Shown here in pieces: positions 44,401 to 52,565 of a DNA stretch of 57,669 bases. Numbering within the stretch: the stretch's first letter is position 1; every line of letters begins with the position of its first letter. The notes beneath the pieces are model-generated. The model was not told the origin of the DNA. It saw nothing but the letters and a program-made list of their open reading frames with translations, and did no database searches. Source of the stretch: Blautia sp. An249. GTDB lineage: Bacteria; Bacillota; Clostridia; Lachnospirales; Lachnospiraceae. The stretch is from the NCBI RefSeq assembly GCF_002159835.1, contig NZ_NFJL01000022.1, positions 1-57,669 on the forward strand. Direction: 5' to 3'. The position numbers were made by a program, and so were the translations under genes.

Positions 44401-46326
44401 AAACTCTGCGCCTGCTACCGGTTCGCCTGCCTGGTCTACCTTAAATACACTACTCTGAGGCACTGTTACCAGGTTAAACTTCAGGCTCATATTGGAGTCA
44501 TTGTTACCTCTCTCCAGATAGAAGAAGTTTAGGGTATGATACGTATTGTCTGCAAAAGTATTCCTATTATCTGCAGACCACTGAACACTATCTAATCTTC
44601 CTGCAGCATTATATAAATTTCTTAATGTAGTATTCTGAACCTCACCGCCAACGCTGTTATAAACCGTTACATTCCCCGTTTTGAAATTTATGGTGAATGA
44701 ACAGGCATCGTGAATACCACCCAGATCCCCTACAAGTACGTCATCAATAAACACCCAGACGTCATCGTCACCGGAAAACTGATATGTAACGTCTTTTCCA
44801 TCATTTGTACCGCCTTCCTGCTGAACGAAGCGGGAAGTCATGGAAAGTCCGAAATAATGATTCAATCCGCTTCCGCTTCCCGATGTCTTATCCTTTCTCT
44901 GAAGACTTCCATTTGCCTCCCGAAACACCTCGCCTGCCCCGTCAAAAGGAAAGAACTGTCCGTTAGGAGATGTTGTTCCTGTGGGAGACACCGCACCTTG
45001 ATTATAAAGTTCAAAGGAATTCGTACTTGCATTAAAAGTAGCAAAATTGGCAGATGCAAATCCATCCGGAAGTGTACTCCAATCTCTGTTATAAGTATAA
45101 TTTCCCTGATAGCCAGTTCGCGTCACTTTATATGCTGCATTATAATAATAGTAACCATCGTCATCCAACTGAAGCAGTCCGTCCACATCTGCGTAAGCTT
45201 TTTTTCCGTTTACATAATTACTGCCCGTTGTATCGGAATCATAACTATTAAACAAATAAGCCAATGATTCATCTTGATCAATACCTAATGTATTTGAAGC
45301 ACCCAGCATCGGGTATCCATTTTCCAGAGTTTTTTTCACTATTCCCTGTCTGGATCCGCCTCCGGATCCTGTCCAGGTATTAAATGGATCTCTGCCAATT
45401 GCATCACCTGCATGAAAGTGAAGCTGCCTGTTCTGATTAATTCCATTTGTAGTGTCACCCACTACCTCCGTTCCATTTTGCCCGTTCCAGTAATCAAACA
45501 GATTGATTGTAGTCCCCTGGGGAGATATTCCCTCTACTGTATAATCGCTTAGCGCATAAGCGTCTGCGCCACCTAATGTCATATGTACTTTCAGAGGTTT
45601 TGCATCTTTGGCTAACTGATAACCGGTTTCCAATGAAGGAGTAAAGGTATACTCACCTTCATAAGCGCTCTCCGGAAATCCTTTAAAATCCCATGTAATA
45701 GAAATTTCCTGTTTGTTTCCATCTTTCTCTGTCTGTATCTTCTGTGGAAACATTTCTTTTAATATCTCTGCCGTCACCGGATTAGACTGGCTCGCTCCGG
45801 GAAAAGCCACTTCCCACTGCTTATTTTCCTCAGACCACTGCATGATTTCATAATCATCCACCCAGGTCCATTGAGAAATCTCTGTCTGACCGGCTGTCGG
45901 GGCAGCTTCATCTGTTCCCTCTTCCTGCAGTATCTCATCGGTTTCTTCTTCCAGAACGGCTGTCTCTTCCTCTTCCAGTACATTTCCACTGCAGATTTCG
46001 CAGTTATATGTACAGGGACTTCCTTCTGTGGCCTCCTCGTATCCGCAGGTATCGTCATGCTCATGCTGACAGTCGAGAATCGTTTCTCCATTCTCATCCT
46101 GCGTATAACAGTCCTCCGTATGTTCATGGGTACAGTCGCTTCCCTCAGAAGCCTCCTGATAACCGCAGTCCTCTGTGTGCTCCGGATGATGCTCGCACAA
46201 ACCGTCGGAGTACGTCTCTTCTGCCTGCTCTTCTCCCACATTCGCAGAGACAACTCCGCCGCCTGTAGTGACTACAAGCAGAAACACCAGCATCAGAGCC
46301 AGTATCCGTTTTGTCTTTGTTTTCAC
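41497..46326 (-). CDS. Giant LPXTG-type pilus adhesin / tip protein
   Basis: A 1609-aa surface protein with a signal peptide (about 1-29). A Cys/His-rich stretch (about 43-115) has repeated CxHxH and DCGY/TCGY units. A fibro-slime/PA14-like region (about 480-620) contains YQFSGDDDVWVFIDDVLVGD. SpaA domains follow (SSVFKVDQAGEPVAGAEFEL and later ones with E-box-like KETKAPEGY, VETQAPDGY, VEIKAPDGY). A DUF5979-like domain (NLQISKTVTGDDAPAGAVF) and an FctA/Spy0128-like isopeptide domain (VTISGRKTLDGRNL) come next. It ends with an LPFAG sorting signal, a transmembrane helix and a basic tail. As first gene of the pilus operon it is the likely tip adhesin. AGGAGG is just upstream of ATG 46326, and transcription depends on the invertible promoter. 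Confidence 0.92.
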   Translation of the reverse strand: MKTKTKRILALMLVFLLVVTTGGGVVSANVGEEQAEETYSDGLCEHHPEHTEDCGYQEASEGSDCTHEHTEDCYTQDENGETILDCQHEHDDTCGYEEATEGSPCTYNCEICSGNVLEEEETAVLEEETDEILQEEGTDEAAPTAGQTEISQWTWVDDYEIMQWSEENKQWEVAFPGASQSNPVTAEILKEMFPQKIQTEKDGNKQEISITWDFKGFPESAYEGEYTFTPSLETGYQLAKDAKPLKVHMTLGGADAYALSDYTVEGISPQGTTINLFDYWNGQNGTEVVGDTTNGINQNRQLHFHAGDAIGRDPFNTWTGSGGGSRQGIVKKTLENGYPMLGASNTLGIDQDESLAYLFNSYDSDTTGSNYVNGKKAYADVDGLLQLDDDGYYYYNAAYKVTRTGYQGNYTYNRDWSTLPDGFASANFATFNASTNSFELYNQGAVSPTGTTSPNGQFFPFDGAGEVFREANGSLQRKDKTSGSGSGLNHYFGLSMTSRFVQQEGGTNDGKDVTYQFSGDDDVWVFIDDVLVGDLGGIHDACSFTINFKTGNVTVYNSVGGEVQNTTLRNLYNAAGRLDSVQWSADNRNTFADNTYHTLNFFYLERGNNDSNMSLKFNLVTVPQSSVFKVDQAGEPVAGAEFELYSADENYNVGNLICRGTTNEAGEFVFVDDEGFLISLEDLYNTYDYLVLKETKAPEGYRKIKDAELYFYEGNGNLALLSGNHWETGAYASGNATISSGEKVELEDGTEVNLDDGGTMFAVVLRYKGPTSAETADLADSANWTAMYGDPIDGWHSYDTGDALGDSIQAAQTNMQTYNKNYSFAADSSGAYVATVTDLPGDVKTYYHMLDNNEKENTKYIITFYYTTASSVMGATTGNTSRVADTSNQDLFKRNFSVNLFVTDIKNNLYVQKLDNEGHAVSVAEHGSATFALVPADNNGDYDETIGAWDEKDTADLTEPFALEGGIQFTGIPEGKYYLVETQAPDGYKLNSTPIAVVVDNTGVYVDAGNEEDGVAVWRGVGSIVKSMVQFAADDMVDATLHDIQAILCNTDNYEGEGTTWTETGQQTHLQYLTGNPLLEYGPATTDSMQSLQTTSGWSKLVIQQCLNHDDETNSPKQEIGDIDLVNLFSGSVIVNVEDQKIGNLQISKTVTGDDAPAGAVFAFDITLRDAEGDLLNGEYTTVDESNQTGTITFTDGKPSVEVKLMNGESITIQDLPAGATYTIQETDIPAGFTPSVTVTGDATAQTQGGTVNGTVPHNQTAAAAYTNDYNGYATVTISGRKTLDGRNLTQEDHFGFTVEAAGDTVDAVGAGNVVMPQNTAAEVTGDGSVNTMQYSFDGITFKQAGTYTFHVKETLPQGVTGDSPSQNGMTYDTHTAVVTVTVEANADGILEAKTVSYDNTGAIDAQDAQTTDMAAFTNYVSADFAFTKITKDGAPLGGAVFALYRLECTDTEHHDHADDLIEVGDAQTGVLSDNYAYKDCWKLVDVQTSSEDEGEVNFTGIAVSGIAYRLVEIKAPDGYTLPNGQWIVSYNEDEKEFTIQENGAVGNPPAFNGADGTIINYLPSELPFAGNIGILKFLAIGAVLMAAGGAGFLWNIRRKRRMQRIRKN

Positions 46327-46385
46327 CTTTTCACTCCTCCTTTATCCTATAAATCTTATCTATCTATCAGACTATAGGGCCAGCA

Positions 46386-46411
46386 ATCCGGCCAGAACAA
46401 GTCTGCCGGAT
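46386..46411. promoter_or_regulatory. Hairpin in the pilus operon 5' leader
   Basis: ATCCGGC (46386-46392) and GCCGGAT (46405-46411) form a perfect 7-bp stem in the untranslated leader between the invertible segment and the adhesin start. No U-tract follows, so it is not an obvious terminator; it may stabilise the mRNA or bind a regulator. Confidence 0.5.
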
Positions 46412-46450
46412 GTGGTATCCAGTTTTATCCATTTAAAAAATGCTTTCTTA

Positions 46451-46474
46451 ACAACATAGTATTAGTTACGTTGT
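46451..46474. repeat. Left inverted repeat of invertible segment B
   Basis: A 24-bp site matching the reverse complement of 46619-46642 at 22 of 24 positions, with arms ACAACATA and TA[T/C]GTTGT around a centre containing TATTAG. It lies within a longer imperfect dyad (AATGCTTT at about 46439 pairs with AAAGCATT at about 46479). Confidence 0.9.
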
Positions 46475-46578
46475 AAAAAAAGCATTGAAAATTAACTGGT
46501 GTGTATTCTTTTATGTAAAATGTTTGTTAAATTGCCCAAATTTTATGGGTTAATGTAATAAATTTCATTGTAATTGTG

Positions 46579-46607
46579 TTGACAGAGGCCTTGAGAGTCT
46601 CTAAAAT
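46579..46607 (+). promoter_or_regulatory. Near-consensus promoter inside inverton B, pointing away from the pilus operon
   Basis: TTGACA (46579-46584), a 17-bp spacer and TAAAAT (46602-46607). In this orientation transcription starts near 46614 and runs through the right repeat into the 3' end of the recombinase gene as antisense RNA. Confidence 0.85.
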
Positions 46608-46618
46608 TAAAAAAAGGT

Positions 46619-46642
46619 ACAACATAACTAATATTATGTTGT
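46619..46642. repeat. Right inverted repeat of invertible segment B
   Basis: The core ACATAACTAATATTATGT has symmetric flanks extending it to 24 bp. It differs from the core of the segment A repeats only at one position in the central 6 bp (CTAATA versus CTGATA), with identical ACATAA/TTATGT arms. Confidence 0.9.
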
Positions 46643-46656
46643 TATTCTATTTTGTT

Positions 46657-47511
46657 TTATAATATTGCTGTCCTTCTGTTTACCCAATTCAGCATTTTCT
46701 CACATTCTTCCATGCTTTCCATGGTATAAACACGGGTCACTTCCAGACTTGTATGTCCCAGCAGATTTGCCAGATTTGATAAATTTCCGGTTTCCTTATA
46801 AAAATTCCTTGCAAACAGATGTCTCAGATTATGAGGATACATTTTATCCTGCTGAACGCCTGCTTCCCTGGAGAGCGCTTTCATTTCACGCCACAGGTTA
46901 CTCCTGTCTTTCTTATTTCCGCTCTTGGTACAGAAAACATAACCTTCCTTTATCCGGCACTTACCGATATAAGCAAGAAGTTTACTTCTCAGCCCTTCAG
47001 GAAGTAAAATGACCCTGTACTTTCCTTTATTCAGAATCTCGATCCTTCCCCTTTTCACCTGCTCTACGGTGAAATACTGAAGTTCGCTGATCCGGATGCC
47101 TGTCTCACAGATGGTCTGCAGAATCATGGTCAGTTGTTCTTTCCCTTTCCTCTGTGCAATATCCAGGATTTTTTTATAATCTTCCTGATTCAGTTCTCTG
47201 GATGCACTTCTGAAAAACTCTCTCTGGACTCTTACTCTGCGAATCTTCAACTCCTCTCCATGCAGGCTGACTAAAAACTGATTTACGGCAGTGATCATAG
47301 AGTTTACGCTGGATACGGCATAATGTTCCAGCAGCCATTCTTTATAGCGGTTTAAAATCTCCTTAGTAACTACCCGTTCCCCGCCTAAATATCTCAGAAA
47401 GGCTTTTACATCCCTCTGATATTTTTCCACGGTCGCCTGCGTGTTCTCCCTCTCTTTCAAAAAGTCCCCGAACTGCTCCATACATTCTGAAGTTAAGTAT
47501 AATTTCTGCAT
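46657..47511 (-). CDS. Tyrosine recombinase, likely invertase of the pilus promoter
   Basis: A 284-aa tyrosine recombinase with the complete catalytic set: R140 (TGIRISEL), K164 (NKGKYR), H227 and R230 (HNLRH), H253 (LLGHTS) and Y262 (TRVYT). It is paralogous to the gene at 210-1070, sharing NKGKYR, SNxWREMKAL and PHNLRHLFARN. ATG 47511 is chosen because AGGAG lies 9 nt upstream. The stop is 15 nt from the right inverted repeat, so it very probably flips the adjacent promoter. No phage genes are nearby. Confidence 0.93.
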   Translation of the reverse strand: MQKLYLTSECMEQFGDFLKERENTQATVEKYQRDVKAFLRYLGGERVVTKEILNRYKEWLLEHYAVSSVNSMITAVNQFLVSLHGEELKIRRVRVQREFFRSASRELNQEDYKKILDIAQRKGKEQLTMILQTICETGIRISELQYFTVEQVKRGRIEILNKGKYRVILLPEGLRSKLLAYIGKCRIKEGYVFCTKSGNKKDRSNLWREMKALSREAGVQQDKMYPHNLRHLFARNFYKETGNLSNLANLLGHTSLEVTRVYTMESMEECEKMLNWVNRRTAIL

Positions 47512-47807
47512 AAACTGGTGCTCCTTTCCTATAGGTTCCAATTAAAAAGATTCACCTACCATTATGCAGACTCTTAACAAAAATTATACGGTCAGGTTTG
47601 TAAACTTTCAGAAATTCCCCCAAATGTTAATGGCCTTTTTATAAATTTTATTTTACTTTAACGTTTGGTTCTTATATTTTAAGTCTTTCCTCCCGCAATA
47701 TCAAGTACCAGTTATATCATTTTTTAGCCATTTATCCCATTAAAAATTTTTTCGTTAAAATCTGTAGAATTTCTGTCTACTTTTTTGTTAATTTTTTATA
47801 AAACCCC

Positions 47808-47835
47808 TTGATTATTTTCAATATCGTGGTATAGT
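47808..47835 (+). promoter_or_regulatory. Promoter of the hemolysin III-like gene
   Basis: TTGATT (47808-47813) and TATAGT (47830-47835) are separated by 16 bp, about 80 nt upstream of the start codon. The rest of the 47512-47914 interval is AT-rich and shows no other gene. Confidence 0.65.
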
Positions 47836-47914
47836 AATCATAGATTGATAATATAGTATTAAAAACTACTTATAAAAGTTTTCATTTTTATATGCAAGAT
47901 TGGAGGAGTATAAC

Positions 47915-48583
47915 ATGAGAATTCAGTTGAAAGATCCAGGCAGCGCCATCACTCACGGGATCGCTGTTCTGCTGGCGGGGGTCGGAGCAGTCCCCTTAAT
48001 TGTGAAAGCAGCGCGGGAGGCAGATACCATTCATATTATCGCAATCAGCATCTTCATCCTGACCATGGTGCTGCTTTATACTGCCAGCACCATTTATCAT
48101 TCCGTGGATTCTTCGGAGAAGGTCAACCGCAGACTCCGCAAGGCGGATCACATGATGATATTTATTATGATTGCCGGAAGTTATACACCCGTATGCCTTA
48201 TTGTTCTTCATAATAAAATCGGTTATCTTTTATGCGCCGGTGTCTGGACCGTAGCCATAGTGGGAATCTTACTGAAAGGATTCTGGATTAATTGTCCCAA
48301 GTGGTTTTCCTCTGTCCTCTACATCGGCATGGGATGGCTCTGTGTACTTGCCTTCTTCCCGATCTTCCATTCCCTTCCCCGGGCGGGATTCGGATGGCTT
48401 CTGGCCGGGGGCATTATCTACACCATTGGGGGTATCATTTACGGATTAAAAGTTCCTGTTTTTGATGCAAAACATAAAAATTTCGGTTCCCATGAAATTT
48501 TCCATGTATTTGTAATGCTGGGAAGCGTCTGCCACTTTATTCTTATGTACTTCTTTGTAGCCAGCTTTCCCCTTCCCGTATAA
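47915..48583 (+). CDS. PAQR/hemolysin III family membrane protein
   Basis: A 222-aa seven-helix membrane protein of the YqfA/hemolysin III group. Family features are DPGSAITHGIAVLLAG near the N-terminus, STIYHSVDSSEKVNRRLRKADHMMIF and the C-terminal HEIFHVFVMLGSVCHF, whose histidines would form the metal site with the earlier H. Bacterial members are of uncertain function despite the name. ATG 47915 is fixed by GGAGGAG at 47902-47908. Confidence 0.92.
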   Translation: MRIQLKDPGSAITHGIAVLLAGVGAVPLIVKAAREADTIHIIAISIFILTMVLLYTASTIYHSVDSSEKVNRRLRKADHMMIFIMIAGSYTPVCLIVLHNKIGYLLCAGVWTVAIVGILLKGFWINCPKWFSSVLYIGMGWLCVLAFFPIFHSLPRAGFGWLLAGGIIYTIGGIIYGLKVPVFDAKHKNFGSHEIFHVFVMLGSVCHFILMYFFVASFPLPV

Positions 48584-48640
48584 AAAGTCCATATACATCT
48601 GGTCACATCCATGGCGGAGCGTTTTTCATGTAATAGGAAA

Positions 48641-48683
48641 TCCCGAAACAGTCCCATCATCTGCTGACTGTTTCGGGATTTTT
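48641..48683 (+). terminator. Terminator of the hemolysin III-like gene
   Basis: A perfect 13-bp stem (TCCCGAAACAGTC with GACTGTTTCGGGA) is followed by TTTTTAATC on the plus strand. The convergent GIY-YIG gene ends within it. Confidence 0.92.
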
Positions 48684-48924
48684 AATCTTCTTTTATTAAT
48701 TTTTCTTTCTCCTGACGGCTTAACTGTTTAATCTCATATTCCCTTTTCATGGCCTCTTCTCTGGTTTTATATCCCTCATAATAGACCAGTTCCACCGGCC
48801 GTTTTCCTCTGGTGTATTTGGCTCCTTTTCCTTCATTATGAGTCTTCATCCTTTTTTCCAGATTGTTTGTCCACCCGGTATAGAAAGTTCCGTCCGCACA
48901 CCGGACCAGATACGTATAATTCAT
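48682..48924 (-). CDS. GIY-YIG nuclease domain protein (UPF0213/YhbQ type)
   Basis: An 80-aa single-domain GIY-YIG protein: NYTYLVRCADGTFYTGWTNN holds the GIY-YIG-like strands, LEKRMKTHN the catalytic arginine helix, and VELVYYE the glutamate. The length fits YhbQ-type members. ATG 48924 has AAGGGA just upstream; the frame extends to 49029 but that part is not conserved-looking. Confidence 0.9.
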   Translation of the reverse strand: MNYTYLVRCADGTFYTGWTNNLEKRMKTHNEGKGAKYTRGKRPVELVYYEGYKTREEAMKREYEIKQLSRQEKEKLIKED

Positions 48925-49135
48925 AATTTCCCTTCCATCTATGTAAAGGAAAACCGCTGTGTCCTCACGGCGATCTTCCTCTCTATCATAAAGCAATCGA
49001 TTAAAGTATCTTTCCCTTATTGAAACCATAAAGCTCTGTAAAATAAAATTCGACTGCGTATTTTCAATAAGGAGCCGGGGTTTTCCCCTGCCTGCTTTAT
49101 TATACTCAGATTTCCGGTTTTTGTGAATCCCTTTC

Positions 49136-50548
49136 TCAGCGGCTCAGTTTATAAAAATCCGCGGACTTCCAGATCCCTTCCAGCTTCAGACTTCGTTTTT
49201 CTGTCTGAGGATAGTATCTGGTACTGAACACCATTTCTCCCTGATTGAGATAGATCTCCACACAAGAGGCGTCTGCAGTCAGTCTGACAGAATGAAATTC
49301 CTCCAGTCTCGTCTTTCTTATGGTTCTTCCACATCCGCCTGCTCCTGTAAAGATAAGACGGATTTCCCGGGTATTCTCCTCATATTCCAGATGAAGATCC
49401 TCATCCAGACAAATCTTAAGATCTCCCCGGGCAGCTTCTGCCTCTACTTCAAAATAATTTCCCTCAAAGGAGTAAACCTCTCCTCCCTTTATCTCCGCCC
49501 GGTCTTTTCTCTGTTCCTTCAGCTCCTCCACCGGATACTGATATACTTTCTTCTCTCTGACCGTAATCTCCCTGGGCAGAGTCAGTACATGCTGCCATCC
49601 CTGGGCGACCGTAGGATTCTGGTATTCTTCTGTGCTGTCCGGCATGCCCATCCAGCCGATCAGGATCCTTCTTCCTCTGTTATCCTCAAAAGTCTGGGGC
49701 GCATAGAAATCAAATCCGTAATCCCATTCTCTAAACTGCTGAAGTTCCCGGCCGTCTTCCTTCTCAACCAGGAAATATCCCGACTGATAAACATTCTGAT
49801 AACAGTACTCCTGAGGCTCAAGCCCCTGGGGAGATACCGATAAAATCTTCTGCCCGTTCACAGAAAAGAGATCCGGACATTCCCACATATAGCCAAAGGG
49901 TTTCTCCGTGGTTAACTCCTTTTCCAGTTCCCAGTGTTCCAAATCCTCCGACTGATAAAAGAGCACAGCACCTTTCCCGTCTTTTCTGCGGCCTCCTAAA
50001 ATCATGCGGTATTTTCCGTCTTCTTTCCAGACTTTCGGATCCCGCACATGACAGGTATAGTCCTCCGGGTAATCCTGATTTGTCAGCACGACCTTTTTTT
50101 CCGAAAAATGAATCCCGTCTCTGCTGGAAACGTGAAGCACACAGGAACCTCTGCCGTTATTGATATAATCATACTCTTTATCTTCAAACTTTACATTTCC
50201 TGTGTAAAACAGATGCATGATTCCATCTTCAGTCCAGGCTGATCCGGAGTAAACTCCATGGCAGTCATACGGGGTATCGGCCAGAAGAGGGGCTCCCTGG
50301 TATTCCCAGTTTATCAGATCCTCTCCTGTCATATGTCCCCAGATCTTCAGTCCTCCGTTGACGTCAAAAGGGGAATACTGGAAAAACACATGATATTTCC
50401 CCTGAAACCAGCAAAGCCCATTGGGATCGTTCAGCCAGCCCGCAGGCGGCATAATATGAAACAGAGGGCGGCAGGGGATTTCTTTTCCCCTGCTCTCCTC
50501 TTCTATTCTCAATACTTCTGCCTGTATGATCTTCCCTAACTGATTCAT
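49136..50548 (-). CDS. scrB: Sucrose-6-phosphate hydrolase, GH32
   Basis: A 470-aa GH32 enzyme with the nucleophile motif WLNDPNG (D41), the transition-state RDP motif (D170) and the acid/base motif ECPDLF (E223). It hydrolyses sucrose-6-phosphate from the PTS to glucose-6-phosphate and fructose; there is no signal peptide, so it is cytoplasmic. It follows the sucrose-type PTS gene after 15 nt. Confidence 0.95.
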   Translation of the reverse strand: MNQLGKIIQAEVLRIEEESRGKEIPCRPLFHIMPPAGWLNDPNGLCWFQGKYHVFFQYSPFDVNGGLKIWGHMTGEDLINWEYQGAPLLADTPYDCHGVYSGSAWTEDGIMHLFYTGNVKFEDKEYDYINNGRGSCVLHVSSRDGIHFSEKKVVLTNQDYPEDYTCHVRDPKVWKEDGKYRMILGGRRKDGKGAVLFYQSEDLEHWELEKELTTEKPFGYMWECPDLFSVNGQKILSVSPQGLEPQEYCYQNVYQSGYFLVEKEDGRELQQFREWDYGFDFYAPQTFEDNRGRRILIGWMGMPDSTEEYQNPTVAQGWQHVLTLPREITVREKKVYQYPVEELKEQRKDRAEIKGGEVYSFEGNYFEVEAEAARGDLKICLDEDLHLEYEENTREIRLIFTGAGGCGRTIRKTRLEEFHSVRLTADASCVEIYLNQGEMVFSTRYYPQTEKRSLKLEGIWKSADFYKLSR

Positions 50549-50563
50549 TTCTTTCTCCTTATT

Positions 50564-52462
50564 TTATCCTACCTGAATAAGTTTCTCTAAGAATTCTGTC
50601 TGTCCGGCGTCTTTTTTCTCTATTTTCTCATATTGATCTGCATTTGTCACCAATACCGGAGTTGTTACATCATAGCCGGCTGCTTTTATCTGCTCCATAT
50701 CAAAGGTAAGAAGTACCTGTCCTGCTTCCACAGAATCTCCTTCTGCTACATGGGCGGTATAGTATTTTCCTCCCAGCTCCACAGTGTTCAGGCCCACATG
50801 AATCAGAAGCTCTACTCCGTCCTCGCTGGTAATTCCCACAGCATGTTTGGTATCAAATAAAGTTTCTATCTTTCCTTTTACCGGAGATACTACTTTGCCT
50901 TCTGAAGGCTCAATACCTACGCCCTGACCCAGAATGCCTGCTGCAAAGGTTTCATCCTTTACCTCTTCCAGAGGAATCACATTCCCTTTCAGAGGACTGT
51001 AAACGGTATTCTTCTCTGCCTGGAAAGCAGGATCCTGTACCGTAACTTCTTCCACTACTTCCTCTTTCTTCGCTTCCTTTTTCTCATCCTTAAATCCGAA
51101 AAGCCAGGTCAGTACAAAAGCTGCGCCGACAGAAACCACCATCATGAAAAGATAATTCAGCGGGCTGTTCAGACATAACAGGATTCCGAAAATACCGGTA
51201 ACACCTGTTCCTGTAGCTCCCAGAGAAGTCACCGATGCAACCAGCGCTCCGCAGGCGCCTCCGATAGAAGCCATAATAAAGGGTTTTCCGAACCGGAGAT
51301 TCACACCGAAGATTGCAGGTTCTGTAATTCCCATAAATGCGCTGAGCGCAGAAGGAAGAGCCATAGATTTCAGTTTTTTATTCTTTGTCTTTAATGCCAC
51401 TGCCAAAGCAGCGCCGCCCTGTCCCAGATTGGCTGCGGATGCCAGCGGAAGCCAGAAGGTCATTCCGTATTTGGCAATCTGTCCCAAATCAATAATGGTA
51501 TACATATGGTGAACGCCTGCCACAACAGTGCTGGCATATAAACCGCCCATAATGAAACTTCCGATTCCCAGAGGAATGGCAATCAGCATCTGTACACCGT
51601 CTAAGATTCCGTTTTCAATGGTTACAAATACCGGTCCGATAATAGACAGGGTCAAATATCCTGTGACAAAAACACTGACCAGAGGAGTTACAAATAAATC
51701 GAACATTGCAGGTACGATTTTATGCAGTCTTTTCTCAATCTGTGCCAGAATCCACACGGCGATTACCACCGGAATAACGTGTCCCTGATAACCTACCATG
51801 TTAATCTTATAAAGGCCGAACCATACGCTCTGGGTTGCCTGTACGCCTTCTGTTGCTACCGTCCAGGCATTCTGCAGATTCGGATGAATCATAATCATAC
51901 CGATGACAGCTCCCAGAAACGGATTGGCTCCGAATACCTTCGCTGCACTGAAAGCGATCAGAATCGGCAGGAACGTATAGGCTGTGTTGCTGAAGATATT
52001 GGCAAATACATATACCGAACTGTTAGTATCAATATTTAAAAATCCGTTGGAAACCATGAAGTTCAGGGATTCCATAATACCCATTAAGAAACCGCTGGCA
52101 ACGATGGCCGGAATAATCGGCACAAAAATGTCCCCCAGCGTCTTAATTAACCTCTGAAAGGGATTGGCTTTGGAAGCCGCTGCCTTCTTCAGTTCTTCTT
52201 TCGACGTTTCCGATACGCCTGCCTCTTTAATGAATTCATCGTAAACCTTGTTTACCACTCCGGTGCCGAAAATAATCTGCATCTGTCCCTGGGCAAAGAA
52301 AACGCCTTTTACACCGTCAATGTTCTCTACGGCCTCTTTGTCCGCCTTATTGTTGTCACCGATAACCAGACGCAGCCTGGTTGCGCAGTGAGCTGCGGAA
52401 ATTAAATTTTCTTTTCCGCCAATGTGTTTCAGTACTTCTTGTGCTGATTTCCTGTAATCCAT
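50564..52462 (-). CDS. scrA: Sucrose-type PTS transporter subunit IIBCA
   Basis: A 632-aa fused permease: EIIB (about 1-90) with the phosphorylation site C26 in AAHCATRLRL, EIIC (about 105-450) with many transmembrane helices and GITEPAIFGVNLRFGKPF, and EIIA (about 485-620) with the conserved H555 in ELLIHVGLN. Glucose/beta-glucoside family PTS; the downstream GH32 hydrolase makes sucrose (or a related fructoside) the likely substrate. Confidence 0.94.
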   Translation of the reverse strand: MDYRKSAQEVLKHIGGKENLISAAHCATRLRLVIGDNNKADKEAVENIDGVKGVFFAQGQMQIIFGTGVVNKVYDEFIKEAGVSETSKEELKKAAASKANPFQRLIKTLGDIFVPIIPAIVASGFLMGIMESLNFMVSNGFLNIDTNSSVYVFANIFSNTAYTFLPILIAFSAAKVFGANPFLGAVIGMIMIHPNLQNAWTVATEGVQATQSVWFGLYKINMVGYQGHVIPVVIAVWILAQIEKRLHKIVPAMFDLFVTPLVSVFVTGYLTLSIIGPVFVTIENGILDGVQMLIAIPLGIGSFIMGGLYASTVVAGVHHMYTIIDLGQIAKYGMTFWLPLASAANLGQGGAALAVALKTKNKKLKSMALPSALSAFMGITEPAIFGVNLRFGKPFIMASIGGACGALVASVTSLGATGTGVTGIFGILLCLNSPLNYLFMMVVSVGAAFVLTWLFGFKDEKKEAKKEEVVEEVTVQDPAFQAEKNTVYSPLKGNVIPLEEVKDETFAAGILGQGVGIEPSEGKVVSPVKGKIETLFDTKHAVGITSEDGVELLIHVGLNTVELGGKYYTAHVAEGDSVEAGQVLLTFDMEQIKAAGYDVTTPVLVTNADQYEKIEKKDAGQTEFLEKLIQVG

Positions 52463-52540
52463 CCCATAACCACCCTTTCTCTTTTTCCCTTATTTTACGT
52501 TACTTTTCATATATAATATCTTTAATATTTTTATTATATA

Positions 52541-52554
52541 TGGTATCGTTCTCA
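52541..52554. promoter_or_regulatory. LacI/CcpA-type operator at the scrAB start site
   Basis: On the minus strand TGAGAACGATACCA fits the cre-like consensus TGwAAnCGnTnnCA with one mismatch. It lies about 12 nt past the scrAB -10 box, where a bound repressor would block transcription. It could serve ScrR, CcpA or both. Confidence 0.6.
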
Positions 52555-52565
52555 TATTTGACTTT

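Larger units (their letters stand above)
46451..46642. other. Invertible promoter segment of the pilus operon (inverton B)
   Basis: Inverted repeats of 24 bp flank 144 bp of AT-rich DNA carrying a strong promoter (46579-46607). To the left, 124 bp away, is the pilus adhesin start on the minus strand. To the right, 15 bp away, is the stop codon of a tyrosine recombinase. In this assembly the promoter points right, away from the pilus genes. Inversion would aim it leftward, with a start site near 46451-46474. This is the layout of phase-variable promoters; the state seen here is OFF. Confidence 0.88.

Noticed and set aside
49030..49135. Terminator after scrB
   Set aside because: GGGGTTTTCCCC forms a tiny hairpin but no T-tract follows on the minus strand.
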